From NCBI GenBank assembly GCA_038501195.1, contig JBBPUQ010000003.1, positions 1,008,501 to 1,072,500 of the forward strand: a DNA stretch of 64,000 nucleotides, read 5' to 3'. Both the position numbers and the translations under genes were made by a program. Numbering within the stretch: position 1 is the stretch's first letter; the number at the start of each line of letters is the position of its first letter. Positions 1 to 14,691 of this stretch are shown one piece after another. This stretch comes from Nemania diffusa (taxonomy: Eukaryota > Ascomycota > Sordariomycetes > Xylariales > Xylariaceae). Below the pieces are notes generated by a model. It was given only the letters and a program-made list of their open reading frames with translations, was not told the DNA's origin and did not search any database.

Positions 1-1530
1 AATTAAATATATAATTAAATATATTAATAAATATATAATATTATAAATTAAAGTAGTTTTAATATTTTTATAATAAAGTTTTTTATTAAATTTAATTTTT
101 TATTGCTATAATAATATTTAGTTATTTTTTATTTTATTTACTATTTTAAAGTTTTATAATATTTAAAAATGTTAAAAAAATATTACAATATATATAAAAA
201 AAACTAAATATAAAATATATATAAAATATATTTAATATTGCTATAAAAAATAAAAGCTTAAAAAAAACAATTTAAAGTTTTATTTATTAAAGTCATAAAA
301 CTAAACTTTTTTAAAAACTTTATTTTAAAACAATTATATTAATTAAAAATTAATTATATAAAGTTTTATTTTTAATAATTTTAAATTATATATTTATAAT
401 ATATTTATATTAAATTAAAAAATAAAAATAAAAGAAATATTAAATAATAAATTTTTTAAATATATTATAAAATATTTAAATTAAATTAAAATAATAACTT
501 TATTATAATTTATTAAATTAAATATTTATAAAAAAAAAGTAAGTTTATATATATATATATTATTATATAAATATAAATGCTTTTTAATATAAATAAATAT
601 ATAAACAATATTATAATTGATTTACTATATTTATATAAAAAAAAATCGCAATTATAATATAAATTATAATAAATTTTTATTAAATTTAAATATAAAAAAA
701 TATATAAGCTTTAAAGTAATATAAACTAATAATAAATAACTAAAGCAGTTAAAAAATTAAACAATAATAATATATATAAGTTTTAAAATATATAAAAGTT
801 AAAAATTCATTTAAACATTTATATATAAAATTATAATATATAAATAAAATGTTTATATAATTATTATTAATATATATAAAACTTTAAATAAGCTTTTATT
901 TAATATAAATTTATATTATAATTAATTTATTAAAAATAAATCTTTTTTAATTAATTTATTTTTTTAAATATAAATTGATAATTTATAATAAATTTATTTA
1001 TAATATATTTATTAAAAATAAATCTTTTTTAATTAATTTATTTTTTTAAATATAAATTTATAATTTATAATAAATTTATTTATAATATATTTGTTATTAT
1101 ATAAAATTTATAAAAAAAACAAAGTTTTAAATAAATAAAGTTATATTATATAAAAAATTTATAAAAAAAAAAAAAAAAAAAGAAATTAAAAATTTTTTTA
1201 TAAAAAAATTGTTTATATATATATATAAAACAATTTAAAGCAATAATAAATAAAGTTATTTATTTAATTAAATAATAAAATAATTCTATATAAATATATT
1301 TAAATAATAAATAATTTTTATTTATTGTTTTTTATATTTTTTATTTTTTATAATAGTTATAATTTAAAAGTTAATATTAAAGTTAAAAAAGCTATTAGTT
1401 TTAATAAAAACTATATTAATTTAATATTATATTTAATATAATTATAAATTAATATATATTTTTAAATTTTTTATATAAAAAGATTTTTATATTATAATTT
1501 ATAATTTAAATATAAATTATATTTTTTATT
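1..1530. other. AT-rich flank left of X1, no gene
   Basis: I see no gene or transposon end here. The stretch holds a two-copy 82-bp tandem repeat (929-1092) and a poly-A run of about 19 bases (1163-1181), and is otherwise featureless mutated AT DNA. Its last five bases before X1 are the left target duplication AAATA (1531-1535). Confidence 0.6.
929..1092. repeat. 82-bp tandem repeat, two copies
   Basis: The unit starting at 929 (ATTAAAAATAAATC...) repeats at 1011 with a period of 82 bp. The copies are almost identical; one difference is TTGATAA versus TTTATAA in the middle. High identity in otherwise decayed DNA suggests duplication late in, or after, the mutation process. Confidence 0.85.
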
Positions 1531-1535
1531 AAATA

Positions 1536-1844
1536 TATTAATAAAACTTTTTATATATATATATATAAAAAGATTTAAAATAATTTATAAAATTTAAAGT
1601 TTATTTTTAAATTTTAAAATTTTATATTGATTTATATATATATTTTATAAAAAAGAAATATAACTAAAAAAATTATATATAAATTATTTATATATATATA
1701 TATATAAAATTTATAAATTTTATAAATTTTAATAAGTTTTTATATTTTTTATTTATTTAATTATTTAATAAAAGTTTTAATTTAAATTTTAATTATATAT
1801 ATTTAATATATATATTTAAGTTTTATTAAATTATTAATTTAATA
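1536..1844 (-). repeat. LTR of X1, left
   Basis: This 309-bp repeat is shared with 7606-7913 (same orientation) and with 16854-17161 and 37660-37970 (inverted). It begins TATTAATAAAAC and ends AATTTAATA, consistent with TG...CA ends turned into TA...TA by C-to-T mutation. The interior holds two long TA tracts. The preceding five bases are AAATA. Confidence 0.9.
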
Positions 1845-2108
1845 TTAAAGATTTTTTTTTTTATATAATAACTTTAGTTTTAATATTAATTAATTTTTTA
1901 TTAGTTTTTTTATTATTTAATTAAATGTTTTTTTTATATAAATATTTATTAAGTTATTTTTATTATTAATTTAATATATTTTTATAATTTTATAATTTTT
2001 ATATATTTTTTAAAATAATATAATATTAATTATAAATTGTTTTTTTTATATAGTTTTTAATTTAATTAAATATTTATATAAAAATTTAAAATTAATATAT
2101 ATAACAGT

Positions 2109-2625
2109 TATAATAAATAAATTAATACAACTAAGCTTTATTATAAATTATATAAATTTATATAAAATACTAAGCTATTACTTTAGTTATTTTAGCATTT
2201 TTTTTACAAGTGAGCTAATTTTATAATATAAATATAAAAAAACTAGTTTTGTTATAATAACTAAAGTATAAATAGCTAGTTCAAACTTAGTTGCTAATAA
2301 AAATATTTTATTACTTTTTCAAATGTTTTATATATATATATAACTATATATATATATTACTTAATAAATTAAAGCGATTTTAACTTATGTTTTAACGACT
2401 TTTTATGCTTTGTTATTAATGTTAAATCTAAATAACGCTAATAAAACTAGCAAAAAAAAAGTTAAGTTTAAATTAAACTTTTAATTATAACAAAAAAGTA
2501 ATTATAGTAAATAAATTAATATAAATTTATATAAAATACTAAACTATTACTTTAGTTATTTTAGCGTTTTTTTTATAAATAAACTAACTTTATAATATAA
2601 ATATAAAAAAACTAACTTTGTTATA
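2109..2625 (+). mobile_element. Mini LTR-type element T (TRIM-like) inside X1
   Basis: This block of about 517 bp is absent at the matching site of X2 (near 37335), so it is an insertion in X1. Its ends are direct repeats, 2109-2256 (148 bp) and 2503-2625 (123 bp). They share long blocks such as ATAAAATACTAAGCTATTAC versus ATAAAATACTAAACTATTAC; the left copy has about 25 extra bases. Each repeat starts near TATAA and ends near TTATA. The internal part is only about 246 bp, too short to encode a polyprotein. An A-rich stretch (about 2490-2500) before the right repeat resembles a polypurine tract. The two repeats differ by C/T and G/A changes in both directions. This is the structure of a terminal-repeat retrotransposon in miniature; ends are good to a few bases and the target duplication is not clear. 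Confidence 0.7.
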
Positions 2626-4463
2626 ATAATGAATAATATAGTTAATAATTTTATTATATAAATAATTTTTTAAAAAATTATATTAAATATAATAATATAA
2701 TTAAATTTATTAATTATATTATATAGTTTATTTATTAATATATTATATATAATTTATTTATATTTAATTAAATTTTAATAAATTATATTACTTTTAATTA
2801 TAAAAATATTTTTTATATAACTTTTATTAATTAATATAATTATTAATAAAAATAAAAATTTTTATATAATTAAAATTTAATAATATATAATATAATTTTT
2901 ATTATATATTGTTAAGTTATTATTATATTTATATATTTAATATTTTAATATTATTTTTTAATAACTTTTAAATTTATATAATAATTAATAAATTATATAA
3001 TATTTTTAATTTATATATTAATATAATATATATATTTTAAATTTATTAAATAATATATTATTAAAAATAATTCTTTATATAAAAATTAATTATATATAAT
3101 TATTTAATTTATTTTTATTAAATAAAAATTTTTTTTATTTATTTATTTAAATTTTGTTTTTATTAAATTTAATAAAATATTTAAATATTAATTTTATTTT
3201 TAATTTTATATAAAATAATAATTTAGTTTTTTTTTTATATAAAATTTTTTTAAATATAATATGAAAAATATTATTTATTTAAAATTTTATAATTATAAAT
3301 TTATTAAGTTCTTTTTTAATATATAATAAATATAAATTATATATAAATATTTTTATAATTAATTTTTAATAATAATATTTATAATATATTTTATATTAAT
3401 ATAATTTTAATTTTATTAATTTATATAATAATTATATAATTTTAAATATAATATTTATTAAATATTTATTTTTTAGTTTTTTTAATAAATAAATACAAAT
3501 TTTTTAATTTAATTTATTATATAATTATATATATATTATAATTTTAAATTAATAATAATTTTAAAATTATAATAAATTATTAATTTATATATTAAATTAT
3601 TAATATTTATATAAAAATTTAAATTTTATTATTATTTTTATAATTTTATATAATTAATTTAAATTTTTTATATAATTTAATTGTTTTATTTTTAATTTTT
3701 TATATAAATTTAATTTAAAAAAATTTTATTTAATTATATTAATTTAAATTATATTATATAAATTAAAATATATTTTAAATTATTAATATATTTATTTTAA
3801 TTATATTTAATTATTTAAAAAATATATTAAATATAATAATTATATTATTTTATTTTAATTATATAATTAAAATATAATTATTAATTCTTTTTAATATAAA
3901 ATATTAATTATTAATAAATATAAATAATTTTTTTAATTTATTTTTATATTAAAATTATAATTATTTAATAATTTAAAAAAAATTATATAAAAAATTTTTT
4001 TTTTTATATAATAAATTAAATATAACTTTTTATTAATAATATAATTTAATTTATATATAATAAAATTTAATTAATTTATTTATTATATTAATTATAATAT
4101 TATAATTTTTAATTGTAAAAATTTTATATAGTTTTATTTAATTTTTTTATTTTTTTTATATTATAATTTTATTTTAAAAAAATAAAAAAAATATTTTATA
4201 TAATAATATTAATTTATTTTTAATTTATATAATTTAATTAATATTAATTTTTATATAAATATTTTTTAATATTTTTATAATTTTTTATATAATTTTTATT
4301 TTTTAAATAATTTTTAATAAAAAAAATAAATTATTATTAATTTTAAAATAAATTTTAAAAATTAATAAAATAAATATAAAATTATTTAATTTAATTAAAT
4401 TATTTAAAGTTTTTATAATAATATATAATATTATTTTTTTATTTATATAATAAATAATTTTTT

Positions 4464-4643
4464 TATATAAAATATTAAATATATAATAAAATAATATATA
4501 TATTTATTTAATTTTTTTAATAATTTAATATATTTTAATAATTATTTTTTTATATAAAATATTAAATATATAATAAAATAATATATATATTTATTTAATT
4601 TTTTTAATAATTTAATATATTTTAATAATTATTTTTTTATATA
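4464..4643. repeat. 87-bp tandem duplication within X1
   Basis: A segment starting TATATAAAATATTAAAT at 4464 recurs at 4551 and its first bases again at 4638, so the period is 87 bp with two units plus a stub. The matching part of X2 (about 27085-27200, inverted) has one unit only, so the duplication arose in X1 after the two copies separated. Confidence 0.85.
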
Positions 4644-7605
4644 AAACTTTAATTAATTATATATTATTATAAAACTTTTTAAATATAAAATTTATATTAA
4701 AATTATATATAATATAATTAAATAATTTTTAATATATTAAAATTTAATATTAATATAATATATTTTAAATATTATATATATTTAAAAACTTTAAAAATTT
4801 AATTATTTAAAATAAAATATTTATATTAATTATATATAAAATTAATTATTTATTAATTTATATAATAATAATAATAATTTTATAATTAAAATTATATTTA
4901 TTTTTTAATAAAAACTTAAGTTTTTTTAAAATTTAATTATATAATTAATAATAATAATAAAATTTTTAAATTTTTTAAAATATTAAAATATTAATATTAT
5001 TATATTTAGTTTTTTATAATAATTTTATAAATTTTTTTATATAAAAATATTTTAATTAATAATATATTTTTTAAAATTTTTATTTTATAAAATAATTTAT
5101 AACTTTTAATTAATTAATATTAAAAAATAAATATTTTTATTTTTATATAATTAATATTATTATATTATTTTATTATATAATTATATTTTATATATTATTA
5201 AAATAAATATTTAATTAATTTATATTATATAATAATAATAAAAATAAAATTAATATATTTAAAATATAAAATTTAATTAATTTAATTAATATTAAAATAA
5301 TTATAATATTTATAGTTTTAAAATGTTTAATATTATTAAATTAAATTGTTATATTATTTAAAATTTAATTTATTTATATAAAAAAGTTTTTTTATATAAA
5401 AAGTTCAATTTAAATTTTTTTAATAGTTAAAATTTTAACTATATTAATATTTTATAAAATATTTTAATATTTTATATTATATTAACTATTTAAATAAAAA
5501 TTATTTAATATTAATATTTAGTTTTAAATATATATATTTTTTTTTATTATATAATAAAAATATATAAAATTTATTAAAAATTAAATTATTTTATTTTTAA
5601 TTTTAAAATTTAAATTATTATTAAATTTATTATTATATAAAAAAATTTTATTATTTTTATAATTTAATATAAATATATTATATTTTTTATATAATAAAAC
5701 TTTTTATTTTAAAATATTATATATAATTAAATATTATTTTTTTATTTTTAATTTTTTTTATTAGTTATAATTAATATATTAATAATTAAATTTTTTATAA
5801 ATAAAATATTTTTTATTATTTTTATTATTTTTACTATATAATTATTATAATTTTTAATAAAAGTTTTTTTTTAAAACTATAATTATATAATTATTTTAAA
5901 TATTTAATATTATATTATTTATTAATAAAATAAATATTTATTATATAATAATAATTTATTTTTTAATTAAAAAAAACTTATAATATTATTTATAAATTAA
6001 AAAATAAAACTTTATATATAAACTTTTAATTAATTAAAATAAATTTAAATTAAAATATATTAAAATATATTTATATAATTATTATATAAAATAATATTTT
6101 TTTATAATAGTTAAATTTTAAAATATATTATATAAATTAAAACTTATTAATTATAATTTTTAATATTTTAAATATTATTTTTATTAAATTATTTTATTTT
6201 ATTTATATAAAAATAATAATAATTTAATTAATTTAATATTAATTATAATTAATTATTATATTAAAATAATTATTAAATATTATATAAATTTGATTTTATT
6301 TATATATTAAACTAATATAATTAAAATAATATTATTTAGTTTTTTTTTTTTAATATAAACAAAAATATTATATAATATTACTTTTTAATAATTTTAAATT
6401 AATAATATATTAAAATAAAAATTTAAACTTTATTATATAATATATTATATAATTTATTATTTTAGTTTTAATTAAATTGTTATATTTTAATAAATATAAT
6501 AAATTAAATTATTTTAATTAAATTATTATAAACAATTTAAATAAAAAAAAATTTATATAATTAATTTTTATTTATAATTAAAAATATAAAATATATAATA
6601 AAAATTTTAAAAATAAATATAAATTTTTAAATTTTTATTTATAAAAAAAAACTAAATATTTAATTATTTATATTAAATATTAAAATATATATTAATATTA
6701 TTAATTTTAATATAACTAATTATAATATTAAATAGTTTATTTATATAATTAAAAGTTTTAATATATTTGCTAATATAAATATTAAAGCTATTTATATAAA
6801 TATATTATTGTTTAATTTTTTATTTTTATTATTATTGCTAAATTGTTTAAATATATATATAAATTTATTATTATATATATTTTTATATATTTTAATTTTT
6901 TTATTATTTATAGCTATTATAATAAATATATATTTAAATATATAACTAATATTTATAAATATAAATTTTATTTAATTTTTAAAATTTATTATAAATATTT
7001 ATATAAATTATTTATTTTTAATTTTTTATTATATATATTTTTTTAAATATTATATAAAATATATAAATATTTATATTAAAATTATTAAATCGTTTAAATT
7101 AATAATAATATTTTAATATTTAAAATTAGTTTTGTTTTTTTATTTAAAAATATCAATATTTTTTTTTTTAGTTATATTTTTATATAAAAATAAATATAGT
7201 TTTTTATTTAAAAATTTTAAATAATTAATTTTAATTATTATAGCTATTACTATTATAATTAATTTTATTATAAGTTTTAATATAATTGTAAAAAAAAATA
7301 AATATAAAAATAAAAAAATAAATAAATAAATAAAATAATTAAAAAGTTAAATATATAAAATAGTTTATAGTTTTATTAATTTTTATATAAAAATAACTAA
7401 ATATTATATAAAAAAAATTTTTAACTTTGTAATAATTAGATTTTTTTATTTAATAGTTAATTTAATTTTTTTTTTATTAATTAGTATAAATAATAATTTA
7501 TTTTTTATATAAAAAATAAAAAATTTAATATAAAAACTATTTTATAATTAAGTTTTACTTTTTTATTTTATTAATTTATAATTATATTTTATAACTATTA
7601 ATTAA

Positions 7606-7913
7606 TATTAATAAAACTTTTTATATATATATATATATAAAAATTTAAAATAATTTATAAAATTTAAAATTTATTTTTAAATTTTAAAGTTTTATATTAA
7701 TTTATATATATATTTTATAAAAAAAAATATAAATAAAAAAGTTATTTATAAATTATTTATATATATATATATATAAAATTTATAAGCTTTATAAATTTTA
7801 ATAAGTTTTTATATTTTTTATTTATTTAATTATTTAATAAAAGTTTTAATTTAAGTTTTAATTATATATATTTAATATATATATTTAAATTTTATTAAAT
7901 TATTAATTTAATA
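7606..7913 (-). repeat. LTR of X1, right
   Basis: This 308-bp copy of the X LTR begins TATTAATAAAAC and ends AATTTAATA, followed by the target duplication AAATA at 7914-7918. It differs from 1536-1844 mainly by C/T and G/A exchanges, for instance AAGCTTT (7786-7792) against AAATTTT. Confidence 0.9.
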
Positions 7914-10906
7914 AAATATAATGTTATATATATTATATTAATAATATATATATTTTAAAATAAAATATAAAAATTGATTTTTTATATTAATGTTATTTTT
8001 TAAATTATATATTTAATTAAATATTTTTATAAAAATATAAAGTTTTTTGTTTTTTTTTTAAAAATAAATAAAAATGTTAATATTTATATTAACAATATTA
8101 AAATTAATTTTATATTTTTATTAAAGCTAAAACTTTATATAATTTATTTTATTAAAATTAATTAAAAAAATTAAAATAATTTATATTTTTTTAAATTAAT
8201 TGTTAATTTTATAACTATAGTTAATATTATTTTTAATTTAATTTAATATAATTAAATTGTTATTATTATTATTATTATTTATATTATTTAAAATAACTTT
8301 TAATATAAATTAATTAATATTTAAATTATTAGTTAATAAAAAACTAATAATAGTTAATATAAACAAGTTTTTAATATTATAACAAAATATATATTAATTT
8401 CTTTAAAACTAAAGTTATAAAAAAATATAAAATTACTTTATAATAATTAATATATATAAATAATAATTATTTTTATAAAATATATTATTAATTATTTAAA
8501 TATATTTTATATTTATTTAATTGTTATTAATAAAAAAATAAACTAAATAAACAAATAAATAAAATAAGTTTAAATTAAAAATTTATAAAACTAGTTTATT
8601 ATTAAAAAAATTAAAATAAAATATTTTAAAATAAAAATTATTTTAAAAAATAGCTTTAAAAATAAAATTTTTTTTTAATAATATATTTTAATAATAATTT
8701 AAAAAACTATTTAAAAAAGAAATAATATTATTAAAAATAATATTGAAACTATTAATAATAAATTTATTAATTTTAATTTTAATTTAAACTATTTATTTAT
8801 TTATTAATTAATTATATTAATTATTAATTTTAAAATTTTCGACTTTATATTTTAAATAAAACAATAATTCTAAAATTATAATATTTATTGTTATATATTT
8901 TTAATTGTTTTAAATTAATATATAAATAATATTTAAAATTAAAGTTAATAATTTTTAATTTATAAATATTTAAAAATATTTATATTAATAGTTAAAATTA
9001 AAATATTAAATTTATTTTTTATTGTTTTTTTTAAATTATAAAATTAAACTTTTAATAAAAAAAACTTTATTATTTAATATAATAATAAAAGAATTATTTA
9101 TAAAATTAATTATTTTTATATTAATCTTTTAAAAATTATTTAAAAATAATTATATTTAAAATTAAATAAAAAATAAAAATAATTAAAAAATAATTAATTA
9201 ATTATGTTAAAGTTTTTATAGCTTTATATATTTTTATAAAAGTTTTAAAAAATAAAACTAATTGTTTAAATATTAATAATAAAAAAAACATTAATTTAAA
9301 CTAAGTTTTATTTTAAATTATTAAATTTATAATATTTTTAAACTAAATTAAATTTAAAATATTAGTTTATATTAATAATATTTTATAATAGTTTTAATAT
9401 ATAATTATTAAATTAATATATAAATAATATTATTTAATTAATAAAAAAAAAGCTTAAAATAATATTTAGCTTTATATAGTTAATTTTATTAAAATAAATA
9501 ATTTTAAATTTTAATTATTAAATTAAATCAAAATAATATTTTATTATTATTTTTAAATATAAAAATATATTTAATATTTATTATTTATTTTTTTTAAAAT
9601 AAACTATTATAACATTTTATTTTTTAATTTTAATTATAACAATAATTTAATATATAATAATAATAAATTAAATAAATTTATAACTAAAAGTTATAAAACA
9701 GTAATATTTAATAATAATAATATTATATTATAAAATAATATTAACTTTAAATTAATATTAAATAAAATATTAAAAAAAACATTTATTAATATATATATTA
9801 AATATATTTATAATAATAAAAGTTAATTAAAAAAATATAATAAAAAAAAAACTAAAAAAAAAAATATATATTTATAAATTTATAATTAATTAAATTTAAA
9901 AATTTAAAAATATTATTATTATTAATATTAAATTTAATTAAAACTTTAATATATTTAATTTATAACTATATTAATAATTTATTAATATAATTAAATTTAA
10001 AATATAAATAATGTATATTTAAATAATATTTTATTTTAATAAATTAAAAAACTATTTTAATATATTAATTAAATTTTTTATATTAATAAAAAAAAGTTAT
10101 AATTAAAAAAAATAAAAAAATTAAAAAATTTATTATATTTAATATAAACTAAAATAAATTTATTTAAAAAGTTAAATTTTTATTTTTTTATAAAATATAA
10201 ATTATTAAAAACTTTAAAATTATAAAATATATTAATTTAAATTTAATAAAAAATATATTTAATTTATAAATTAAAATTTTAATAATAATAAATTAAATTT
10301 AATATAAAATTATAATAAATTAAAAATTTTATAATAATAATAACAAATAATAAAATAAAAATATAAATAAAATAAAAAAAAATATTTTTTTTAACTTTAT
10401 ATTTAATAAATATATTTTGAAATTTATTATAAAAAAAACAATAGTTATAATATTTAAAGTTTTAAAATATATATATATAATTAATATTTTTTATATTAAA
10501 ATATTTTTTTTTTAAAATAAATTTATTTTTAAAATATTTTAATATTAAAGAATTTAATATATATATTTATAATAAAAACAAATTAAAAATTATAATATAA
10601 AAAGCAAAATTTATATAATATTAAAACTAATTAAAAAACTAAAAAAAAAAAAGTTATTAAAATTATAAAATCTTTAAAAAAATATAAAAAATAATATTTA
10701 AAAAATATAAATTTACTTATAAGCTTTTTTAAAATATTTTTAAATAAATTTATATTTATTAATATTAAAAAATAATTTTTAATTTAATATAAAAACTTGT
10801 TTTAATTAATTAAATTTATTTATAAATTTATATAAAACTATTAAAAAAAAATATTAACTTTAATTATATATTATTAAATAAATTTATATATAATATATAT
10901 ATAATA

Positions 10907-11283
10907 TTTTTTTAAATATTAATTTAATAATAATATTTAAATAATAAAAAGTTAAAATTATATATATATTAATAATAATTTATTTAAAAATTATATATTA
11001 ATTTAATTAATATATTTAATTATTTATATAATTTTAAGTTTTTACTTTTAAATATTAATGAATTAATATTTAAAAAAATATATATATTTATATATTTTTA
11101 TATATATATTTAATATTAATAATATTTTTTATTAATAATTTATTATATATAAACATTATAAATTATATTAATTATTTAAATTAATATTAAATATTTATTT
11201 TTTTAAATATTAATTTAATATTAATATTTAAAAAAAAAGTTAAAATTATATATATATTAATTTAATTAATATATTTAATTATA
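10907..11283. repeat. Imperfect local duplication, offset about 292 bp
   Basis: The block starting TTTTTTTAAATATTAATTT at 10907 is repeated at about 11199. Both are followed by AAAAAGTTAAAATTATATAT and by ATTAATTTAATTAATATATT, with small gaps between the shared blocks. The blocks also contain inverted motifs around AAATATTAATTT, so hairpins are possible. Confidence 0.6.
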
Positions 11284-11669
11284 AAATATTTATATTTTAT
11301 TTTTAAATATTATTTAAATAATATTAAATTAATATAAAAAAGCTAATTAATATAAATATTATATAAAATAAAATAAAGAAAAATAAAAAAATATATATTT
11401 TTATAATTATTATTATTTATTTTATAAACAAAGTTAAATTTATAATAAGTTTTATATTATAACTATAATATTTAAATATATTTAACTTTTAATATTTTTA
11501 ATAATAAAAATATTAAAAATTAAAATAATATTTAATAATAAAAATTATAAATAATATATATATATAAATAATAATTATTTAATTAATAATTAAATTTTAA
11601 TAAATTATTTTATTATAACTAGTTAATATATAATTATAAATAATTAAATATTATAATTATAATATAAAA

Positions 11670-11930
11670 CCTTTTATAAATTTAGTTATATTATATATAT
11701 TAAATAGATTATAATATAACTTTTATAAAAAAAATATTACTTTTTAAAATATAAACATTTTATAAATTTAATTATATTATATATATAAAATATATTATAA
11801 TATAATTTTTATAAAAAAAATATTATTTTTTAAAATATAAATTTTTTATAAATTTAGTTATGTTATATATATATAATATATTATAATATAATTTTTATAA
11901 AAAAAGTATTGCTTTTTAAAATATAAATTT
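11670..11930. repeat. 86-bp tandem repeat, three copies
   Basis: Units begin near 11670, 11756 and 11842, each with TTTTATAAATTTAGTTAT or a close variant and ending near TTTTTAAAATATAAA. They differ mainly by C/T and G/A changes (for example ATTACTTTTT, ATTATTTTTT, ATTGCTTTTT), so all three were mutated independently after duplication. Confidence 0.85.
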
Positions 11931-14691
11931 AATAATATTATAATTATAAAAAATAAATTAATAAATTATTTATAAAATAAAAATAGTTATTTATAAAACG
12001 TTATAATATAATAATATTTTTTATAATAATTTTAATAAATAAATATTTAAATAATATATATAAATAATTAAATAAATAATATTATAATTATTTTATTATT
12101 ATTAATATAAAAATATTTAAATTAAAACTAATTAAATTTTTATATAATAGTTTAATTAATAAAATAAAATAAAAAAGGTTTTATAAATTTTATTATTAAT
12201 AAATAGCAAATTTATATTTATTTATTATTTTAAAAAAAAAAGTTTTTAAAATTAATAATATTATTATATAAATTAATATTTTTTAATTTTTAATATTTTT
12301 TTTTTTTTAGTTTTTATTTTTAAGTTTTTATTTAAAATAATAAAAATATTTTTTATTTTATTTAATAGTTTTTCTATATTATTATTTAAATTTTTATTAT
12401 TATATAATAATATAATAATTAAAATATTATTATTTAAATAATATTAATTATTAATTAAATTAATTATAAAATATTTTATTAATATGTTTATTACTTTTAT
12501 TAACTTTATAATAATATTAAAAATTATTTAATTAATTTATAATTAAATAATATTTAATAAAAATATTTTTATTAATTCTTTTAATATAATAATTAATTAA
12601 TTTATAATTTTAAATTTTATTTACAATTATTTTAATAATATATTAATTAAATTAAAAAAAAAAAAAAAAAAAACTTTAATTAATTTAATTAAAACTATTA
12701 ATAAATAAAATTTAAATTATATAAATAAAATATTTATAAATTTTTTTTAATAAAAAATTAAATATATTATAATTAATATTTAATAATTATTATATAAAAA
12801 ATTAATGATTTTTATATATAGTTATTTTTAAAAGCTTTATATAATTAATTTATATTTTTATAATAATTATATATAGTTTTTATTAAACATAATAAAAATA
12901 ATTTAAATAAAAAAAACAAATAATTATAATATTTAAAATTATAAACTATTAAATTAAATTTATAAACAATTATATAAATATTAATATAATAATTAAAAAT
13001 ATATTATAATTATTTAAATAGTTATTTAATATATTATAAATAAATTTATTTATTATATTATTATTAAAGCTATTATTTAATTATATATATTAGTAATAAA
13101 TAAAATTTAATATTATATAAAATAAAATAATAAAGTTTTTATTAATAAAAATAAAATTTAAATTATTAATATTAAATTTTTATTATTTTATATTAAATAA
13201 ATTAGTTATTTTTTTTATATTTTTATAAATTTATTTAAATAAATAATTATATATAATTTATTAATTAAATAATAATTAAATAATTATAATAAACTTTAAT
13301 ATAATTTATAATTTAATATAGTATTTTTTTTTTTATATATATTATAATATTTTTATTTTTTTAAATTTATTTAATATTTAAAATATTTAAAACTAAATAT
13401 TATTTAAATATTTTAATTTAATTTTTTAAAAGTTAAAATTAATTTTAAACTAATTTATAAAAATTTAATTAAAAAAATATAAAATATAATTATTATTTAA
13501 TAATATTATAACTATTTTATAATTTAATTAAATATTATTTAATAATAAATAAATTAAAAAATTTATTTTTAAATAATAATTTAAATAAATAATTTAATTA
13601 TTTATATAATAATATATATTTTATAATATTATTATTTAAATAATATTTATATTGTTATTAAATATATATATTTTTAAAATTAATTTTATCATTTAAATAT
13701 ATTGAAATATTAATTATTAATAGTTTTAATATTTTATTTATTATTTTAAAAATATTACTATATAAATAATAAAATAATAAAACATTTTATATATAAAAAA
13801 ATCTTTATTATTATTTTATTAATTATTTAATAATAACAAATAAAAGTTTAAAAAAATAATATATTAATTTAATAATAAATAATAAAAAATATATATATAT
13901 AATATTAAAATTATTTAAAAAAAAATATAACTATATTTTTTATTTTATTTAAAAAAATATATATATATATTAAAATAAAATATATAATATATATATAATA
14001 TATTTTAAAAAATTAGCTATAATTAAAAAAATTACTTTTAAAAATTTAAAATAATAAAAATAATAAATTAATAAAATAATTAAAAATAATATTAAAATAA
14101 TAAAATTATTATAAATATTATATAATAATTTATTTAATTAATATTAAAAGTATTAATTTTTATAATATTATTTATTTTTTTAATAAAAAATTATTTTTTT
14201 ATTAATTAATAAATAAAAAAATAAAAAATTTAAAGTTTTATTAATTTAATTAATTTAACTTTTTATAATAATATTATTTAAATATTATAAACTAAAGTTT
14301 TTTAATTTAAATATATAATAAAAATATTAAATTAATTAAATTAATTATTTATATATAACATTTATAATTTAAAAAAGTTTAAAAATTTATTTTTTAACTT
14401 TTTTAAATTATTAACTTTTTTTTAAATTATTTATATTAATAGTTTATTTTTTATATATTTATTATTTTTTGTTTTATTAATAATTTATTATTATATTTAA
14501 TTAAATTTAATTTTTATAATATATTATAAATTTTTATAATATTATTTATTAAAATTTAAATAATTTATTTTAATATTTAATATTTTTTTAAAAAAAACAA
14601 ACTTTTTATAAATATTAAATTTTATATATTTTATAAATAATAAACTATATAATTGTTTTTTATATAAACTATATATATAAATTTAAATAAA

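Larger units (their letters stand above)
1536..7913 (-). mobile_element. LTR retrotransposon X, copy 1 (X1), RIP-mutated
   Basis: X1 has direct terminal repeats at 1536-1844 and 7606-7913, flanked by a perfect 5-bp target duplication AAATA (1531-1535 and 7914-7918). Without the T insertion it is about 5.86 kb, a usual size for an autonomous Gypsy or Copia element, but no gag or pol reading frame survives. It aligns as a reverse complement to three segments of X2: 1845-3150 matches 36760-37659, 3190-5715 matches 26010-28345, and 5690-7605 matches 17162-19020. A T-run next to the 1844 LTR (about 1850-1862) looks like the complement of a polypurine tract, which puts the coding strand on minus. 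That orientation is inference. Superfamily cannot be told. Confidence 0.88.
7919..14691. other. AT-rich DNA between X1 and W, no gene recognised
   Basis: This stretch of 6.8 kb is mutated AT DNA, A-rich on the plus strand from about 8.4 to 11.3 kb and mixed after that. It is probably decayed transposon sequence, but I could not pair its ends with any repeat in the window. It holds a local duplication with an offset near 292 bp (10907-11283), an 86-bp repeat in three copies (11670-11930) and a poly-A run of about 20 (12654-12673). I see no coding region or RNA gene. Confidence 0.5.

Noticed and set aside
1560..1720. Long TATATA tracts as promoters or origins
   Set aside because: Such tracts recur throughout the window at random, including in all four X LTRs; no transcript or gene follows them.
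6843..7046. 67-codon open frame on plus
   Set aside because: It lies inside X1, consists almost only of Lys, Ile, Tyr, Phe, Asn and Leu, and its X2 counterpart (about 17680-17890) is not conserved as a frame. It is chance in AT-only DNA.
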